In this document: one piece after another, positions 6,134 through 8,491 of the stretch | How the letters are laid out: each line of letters starts with the position of its first letter | How positions within the stretch are numbered: position 1 is the first letter of the stretch | NCBI GenBank assembly: GCA_025363535.1 | Contig: JANYDP010000164.1 | Coordinates: 1 to 8,491 of the forward strand | DNA length: 8,491 nucleotides | Source of the DNA: Verrucomicrobiota bacterium | GTDB taxonomy: Bacteria > Verrucomicrobiota > Verrucomicrobiia > Limisphaerales > CAIQOK01 | Direction of reading: 5' to 3' | Notes under the pieces: generated by a model | What the model saw: the letters and a program-made list of their open reading frames with translations, nothing else | Databases searched by the model: none | Told to the model about the DNA's origin: nothing | Made by a program: the position numbers and the translations under genes

Positions 6134-6851
6134 ACGTCACAACCTGACCGTGGGCGGTGTCGAGGTGGCGGTCGTCCGCAAAGCCATCAAGAATCTGCAT
6201 CTGGGGGTGTATCCTCCGAACGGGCGGGTGCGTGTGGCCACGCCATTGGCCGTGTCAGACGAGGCGGTGCGTCTGGCGGTGGTCGGAAAGCTTGGTTGGA
6301 TAAGACGGCAGCGGGCGCGATTCGTGGCCCAACCCCGACAATCCCGCCGTGAAATGGTCAGCGGTGAGAGTCACTATTTCCAAGGGCGGCGTTATCGGCT
6401 GCGGGTGGTTCATCACGACGGCGCGGCCAAAGTCATTTGCCGGAATAATTCCATCCTCGAACTTCAGGTGCGTGCTGAAACCACGGTCAAGGGGCGTGAA
6501 CGAATTTTGCAGCAATGGTATCGCCGGCACCTGCGGCAACTGGTTCCGGCTCTGTTTGAAAAATGGCAGAAGGTTCTGGGTGTTTGCGCCAGCGAGTTTG
6601 GCATCAAGAAAATGAAAACCAAGTGGGGCACCTGCAACATTGAAGCCCGCCGCATTTGGGTAAATCTCGAACTGGCCAAGAAACCGGCATCGTGTCTGGA
6701 ATACATCGTCGTCCACGAACTGACCCACCTGTTGGAACGAAACCACACGGAGCGATTTACAGCCATCATGGACCGACATCTGCCGACATGGCGCATGAGC
6801 CGGAAGGAATTGAATTCAGAGCCGTTGGCGAACGAGCAGTGGAGCTATTAA
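6123..6851 (+). CDS. YgjP/DUF45-type (M48-like) zinc metallopeptidase
   Basis: The product is 242 aa, the usual length for the YgjP-like family (DUF45). The N-terminal half is a beta-rich region (VAVVRKAIKNLHLGVYPPNGRVRV), followed by WIRRQRARF and a segment with ESHYFQGRRYRL. The C-terminal half carries the family's KTKWGTCN motif, IWVNLEL, and the zinc site HELTHLLERNH: His198, Glu199, His202 and a third ligand His208 (HExxHxxxxxH spacing). All metal ligands and the catalytic Glu are present and there is no signal peptide, so the protein is cytoplasmic. The start lies inside hsdR (11-nt overlap) without a clear Shine-Dalgarno sequence, implying coupled translation. YgjP-like genes are often found next to hsdR, but the substrate is unknown. 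Possible roles are processing of an R-M subunit or a protease arm of defence; neither is shown here. The stop overlaps the convergent HerA fragment by 4 nt. Confidence 0.92.
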   Translation: MITERHNLTVGGVEVAVVRKAIKNLHLGVYPPNGRVRVATPLAVSDEAVRLAVVGKLGWIRRQRARFVAQPRQSRREMVSGESHYFQGRRYRLRVVHHDGAAKVICRNNSILELQVRAETTVKGRERILQQWYRRHLRQLVPALFEKWQKVLGVCASEFGIKKMKTKWGTCNIEARRIWVNLELAKKPASCLEYIVVHELTHLLERNHTERFTAIMDRHLPTWRMSRKELNSEPLANEQWSY

Positions 6852-7192
6852 GACTTCGGGAGCGTGGCACTTTTAACCACTGCCGCCGGAGCGGCTGAGG
6901 TTCCCGATTTCGGCGGGTCAAGTTGCCAGCACGCCTGATAATTTGGCCCGTCAGACTTTGGCTGTGCCGCAGGCGGAAAAATCTGAATTGTGAGTGGAAT
7001 CGGGAAATCCGCGCCGATGATTGCCGCCTCTCCGGGTTTCAGATTTGGGAGGAAAGAGGAAGCCGAGCGGTCTATTTCGCCACACGCACGCTCAACGACT
7101 GCACGGTCTTGGTCATTCGTTAATCGGTGAACAACCAGCGTTCCCATTTGGCTCAACACGCCTTCAAGAGTCGCGGCCCGATAGTCTGCCAT
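6848..7192 (-). pseudogene. C-terminal fragment of HerA/VirB4-like hexameric ATPase
   Basis: The 114-aa frame reads LSQMGTLVVHRLTNDQDRA, then VERACGEIDRSASSFLPNLKPGEAAIIG and FPIPLTIQIFPP. That is the C-terminal strand/arginine-finger and 'LP.L..GEA' region of HerA-type DNA-translocating ATPases (DUF87/VirB4-like). Walker A, Walker B and the N-terminal HAS-barrel are absent. Upstream, at higher coordinates, similarity stops around 7160-7165, and the first dozen residues from ATG 7192 do not look like the family. No other part of a HerA gene is visible up to 7744. It is therefore a truncated remnant and not a small gene. HerA proteins often pair with SIR2, DUF4297 or NurA-like nucleases in anti-phage systems, so this may be the scar of a second defence locus. 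The C-terminal tail (AAPAAVVKSATLPKS) converges on the peptidase gene with a 4-nt overlap. Confidence 0.7.
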
Positions 7193-7207
7193 CAGCGGTA
7201 TTGACGT

Positions 7208-7435
7208 TCAGCACGAAAGGGTTGGCCGTGATGCGGCGGTGAAACTGAACACGCTTTTAGGTCGCCCGTGTTTTGATGCGATGGGAACCATCTGGCGCAG
7301 TGTTCCCGCTTTGAGGCCCTTGTCTATCATCACCCGCAAAGTGAGTTCACAGAATGACGGATTCAGTTTTACAAGTAGCGCCACTGTGAACTCAGGCTTG
7401 GGCCATTGAATCTGCAATCGGTTCGTTGCTTTCAT
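7208..7435 (-). CDS. Small hypothetical protein, possible winged-helix DNA-binding fold
   Basis: From ATG 7435 the frame encodes 75 aa; it can be extended in frame to TTG 7585 (125 aa), but that extension is Pro/Arg-rich. I do not recognise the family. The sequence has a helix-rich stretch (FTVALLVKLNPSFCELTLRV, then IDKGLKAGTLRQM) followed by SKHGRPKSVFSF, which resembles the wing hairpin of small winged-helix proteins. The Ser/Pro-rich last residues (TAASRPTLSC) look unlike a fold end. In another minus frame at the same place the DNA reads RRITANPFVLNVNTADG before a stop, so a frameshift or rearrangement near 7210-7260 is possible. No clear Shine-Dalgarno sequence is seen. It could be a decayed or chance ORF. 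Confidence 0.3.
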   Translation of the reverse strand: MKATNRLQIQWPKPEFTVALLVKLNPSFCELTLRVMIDKGLKAGTLRQMVPIASKHGRPKSVFSFTAASRPTLSC

Positions 7436-7710
7436 CACGGTCAAACGTTGAGGGATTTCGTCCGCCCGTCGAACGGAGTGAACAATCTGGAAGGGTGCCG
7501 GTTCTTGCGCCAGACGGTCTGGCTGCGGTCTTCCTCTTGTGGGTGGTGGGTTTTCCTCCAAACAGTCGGAAATCCTCAGAAACAAAGGGGAATTAAGGAC
7601 TTGTCACCGGAGTAAAACATATGACGATGTGTGAGAACATAGTGCGGGGATTCTCGCCGTAACCTGGCGGCGGGCAAGCCAGAATTCACCGGCCGAACCG
7701 CGCAATCGTA

Positions 7711-7738
7711 TTGCGAACCGGGCGGAGGCGGATATGAT
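7711..7738 (+). promoter_or_regulatory. Candidate sigma70-type promoter for the secreted amidase-like gene
   Basis: A -35-like TTGCGA (7711-7716; 4 of 6 consensus bases) and a -10-like TATGAT (7733-7738; 5 of 6) are separated by 16 bp. The expected transcription start is about 7744-7746, at or next to ATG 7745, which would make a leaderless or nearly leaderless mRNA. GGAGG at 7724-7728 lies between the boxes and 16 nt from the start codon, too far for normal use and probably not transcribed if this promoter is used. Confidence 0.45.
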
Positions 7739-7744
7739 TCTTCC

Positions 7745-8491
7745 ATGATGCACCATTTTCTTCGCGTCACTTTAATCGTGCTGGCCATCGCCGCGCGCCC
7801 CGCCCGCGCCCAGGACGAACACACCGCCGTTTCCAGTTACGACGAAAACCCCGGCTGGGTTTCCGCCGCCACTCCGGACTGGCGGGAGCCGGCGGATGAA
7901 AACATCTCGGCGACCGCTCCAGTGCTGGCCGCCGGCAGCCCCATCGCTCCCTCGGCGCATCAGCCCGTCGGCGCGTTGAGCGGGCGCGTCGTCTTCATGA
8001 ACTCCGGGCACGGCTGGACTTGGAACACCAGCGGCTTTTGGTATCTGCAAAGGCCCACGGCACTCAATGCGATGAACGAGGATTACGGCAATCTGGATCA
8101 GTTGAATTGCTTCGCGACGTATTGCTTCAACGCCGGCGCGATCATCGCCTCGATGCGGCCACTCGGCCAGCAGACCAACGAAGTCGTGCTCGACAACATT
8201 CATCCGGCCGTCACGTTCGCCGGGGCCTGGAGCGACAGCACTTCGACGATTTATTTCGGCAACCCGGGTGACGTGCCGTACCGCATCGCGTCGCTGGACT
8301 CGTCCGAGACGGCCACCGCCACCTACACGCCGACCATTCCGGTGGCGGGGTATTATCCGGTTTATACCTGGGTGCGACACGGTTCCGATCGCGGCGACCA
8401 GCTTTATCGCATCCGCCACACTGGCGGGGAAACGCAATACCGCGTGCCGCATTACATGGTCGGCAACGGCTGGATTTATCTCGGCGAATAT
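7745..8491 (+). CDS. Secreted amidase_3-like protein with golvesin-like domain, N-terminal part (3' end outside window)
   Basis: The frame is open from ATG 7745 to the window edge (249 codons, no stop). Residues 1-22 form a signal peptide: His/Arg start, hydrophobic VTLIVLAIAA, and an Ala-Arg-Ala cleavage site before Gln23, so the protein is exported. After a Pro/Ala-rich spacer, GRVVFMNSGHGW (81-91) matches the first strand and zinc histidine (His89) of amidase_3-type N-acetylmuramoyl-L-alanine amidases. NEDYGN, with Glu112, is the likely second ligand, followed by the helix LNCFATYCFNAGAIIASMRP. From about 160 a beta-rich segment (SSETATATYTP, VAGYYPVYTWVRHGSDR, then GNGWIYLGEY) resembles the golvesin C-terminal-like domain seen in proteins labelled xanthan lyase or amidase. 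A wall or polysaccharide hydrolase role is inferred. It appears unrelated to the R-M operon. The alternative start is ATG 7748. Confidence 0.8.
   Translation, partial: MMHHFLRVTLIVLAIAARPARAQDEHTAVSSYDENPGWVSAATPDWREPADENISATAPVLAAGSPIAPSAHQPVGALSGRVVFMNSGHGWTWNTSGFWYLQRPTALNAMNEDYGNLDQLNCFATYCFNAGAIIASMRPLGQQTNEVVLDNIHPAVTFAGAWSDSTSTIYFGNPGDVPYRIASLDSSETATATYTPTIPVAGYYPVYTWVRHGSDRGDQLYRIRHTGGETQYRVPHYMVGNGWIYLGEY

Larger units (their letters stand above)
7193..7744. other. Degenerate region between the HerA fragment and the secreted-protein gene
   Basis: Apart from the doubtful minus-strand ORF at 7208-7435, I see no supported gene, tRNA, strong terminator or attachment site here. Plus-strand frames are short and low in recognisable content. 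The last ~130 bp (7616-7744) are non-coding and contain the candidate promoter at 7711-7738. The mixture of a truncated ATPase and broken frames suggests decay after rearrangement. Confidence 0.5.

Noticed and set aside
6882..6895. Short hairpin (GCCGC / GCGGC) after the peptidase gene as a terminator
   Set aside because: It has a five-base stem and no following T-run, and it lies inside the HerA-fragment coding frame. I see no convincing terminator for the operon in this window.
7772..8452. 226-codon minus-strand frame opposite the secreted-protein gene
   Set aside because: The plus-strand frame has a signal peptide and recognisable domains over the same bases. The minus frame is low-complexity Arg/Gly/Val-rich shadow sequence.

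Overview
The window is a gene-dense piece of bacterial accessory DNA, a defence island built around a type I restriction-modification (R-M) operon. It ends in the first part of a secreted protein gene that belongs to a different transcription unit. No marker gene fixes the taxon. Three features together suggest Verrucomicrobiota, or less likely Planctomycetota: G+C-rich coding sequence, a RAYT (REP-associated tyrosine transposase) set among C/G-rich hairpin repeats, and a signal-peptide protein joining an amidase-like domain to a golvesin-like domain. This is inference only.

Positions 2-1647 hold the 3' part of hsdS (specificity subunit, second target-recognition half), complete to its stop codon at 629-631. 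A REP-RAYT-REP element (about 661-1511) follows. Then comes a second, orphan copy of the last 44 codons plus stop of hsdS (1514-1647). The two hsdS ends form a 135-bp direct repeat with 5 mismatches.

Positions 1644-6851 hold three tightly overlapped genes on the same strand. The first is an AlbA_2/GHKL-type ATP-binding protein with a C-terminal winged-helix region (often misannotated as RecG-like). The second is the complete hsdR motor/nuclease subunit, 1040 aa. The third is a YgjP/DUF45-type zinc metallopeptidase. The junctions overlap by 4, 4 and 11 nt, which points to translational coupling. hsdM is not in the window and is expected upstream.

Positions 6848-7744 look like a decayed stretch. 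On the minus strand there is the C-terminal end of a HerA/VirB4-like hexameric ATPase with no ATPase core. Beyond it is a small ORF whose end resembles a winged-helix 'GRPKSVF' hairpin, then non-coding DNA.

Positions 7745-8491 hold the start of a secreted protein on the plus strand, open at the window edge: signal peptide, amidase_3-like domain, golvesin-like beta domain. A good sigma70-type promoter lies so close to the start codon that the mRNA would be nearly leaderless.

How it fits together: HsdS (with HsdM from outside) recognises and methylates the target, and HsdR translocates and cuts unmodified DNA. The AlbA_2/GHKL protein and the peptidase are co-expressed accessory genes of unproven role. 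The most unusual part is the hsdS/RAYT junction, where the mobile element and a duplicated hsdS tail now sit between hsdS and the rest of the operon but keep the ATGA overlap that leads into the next gene.
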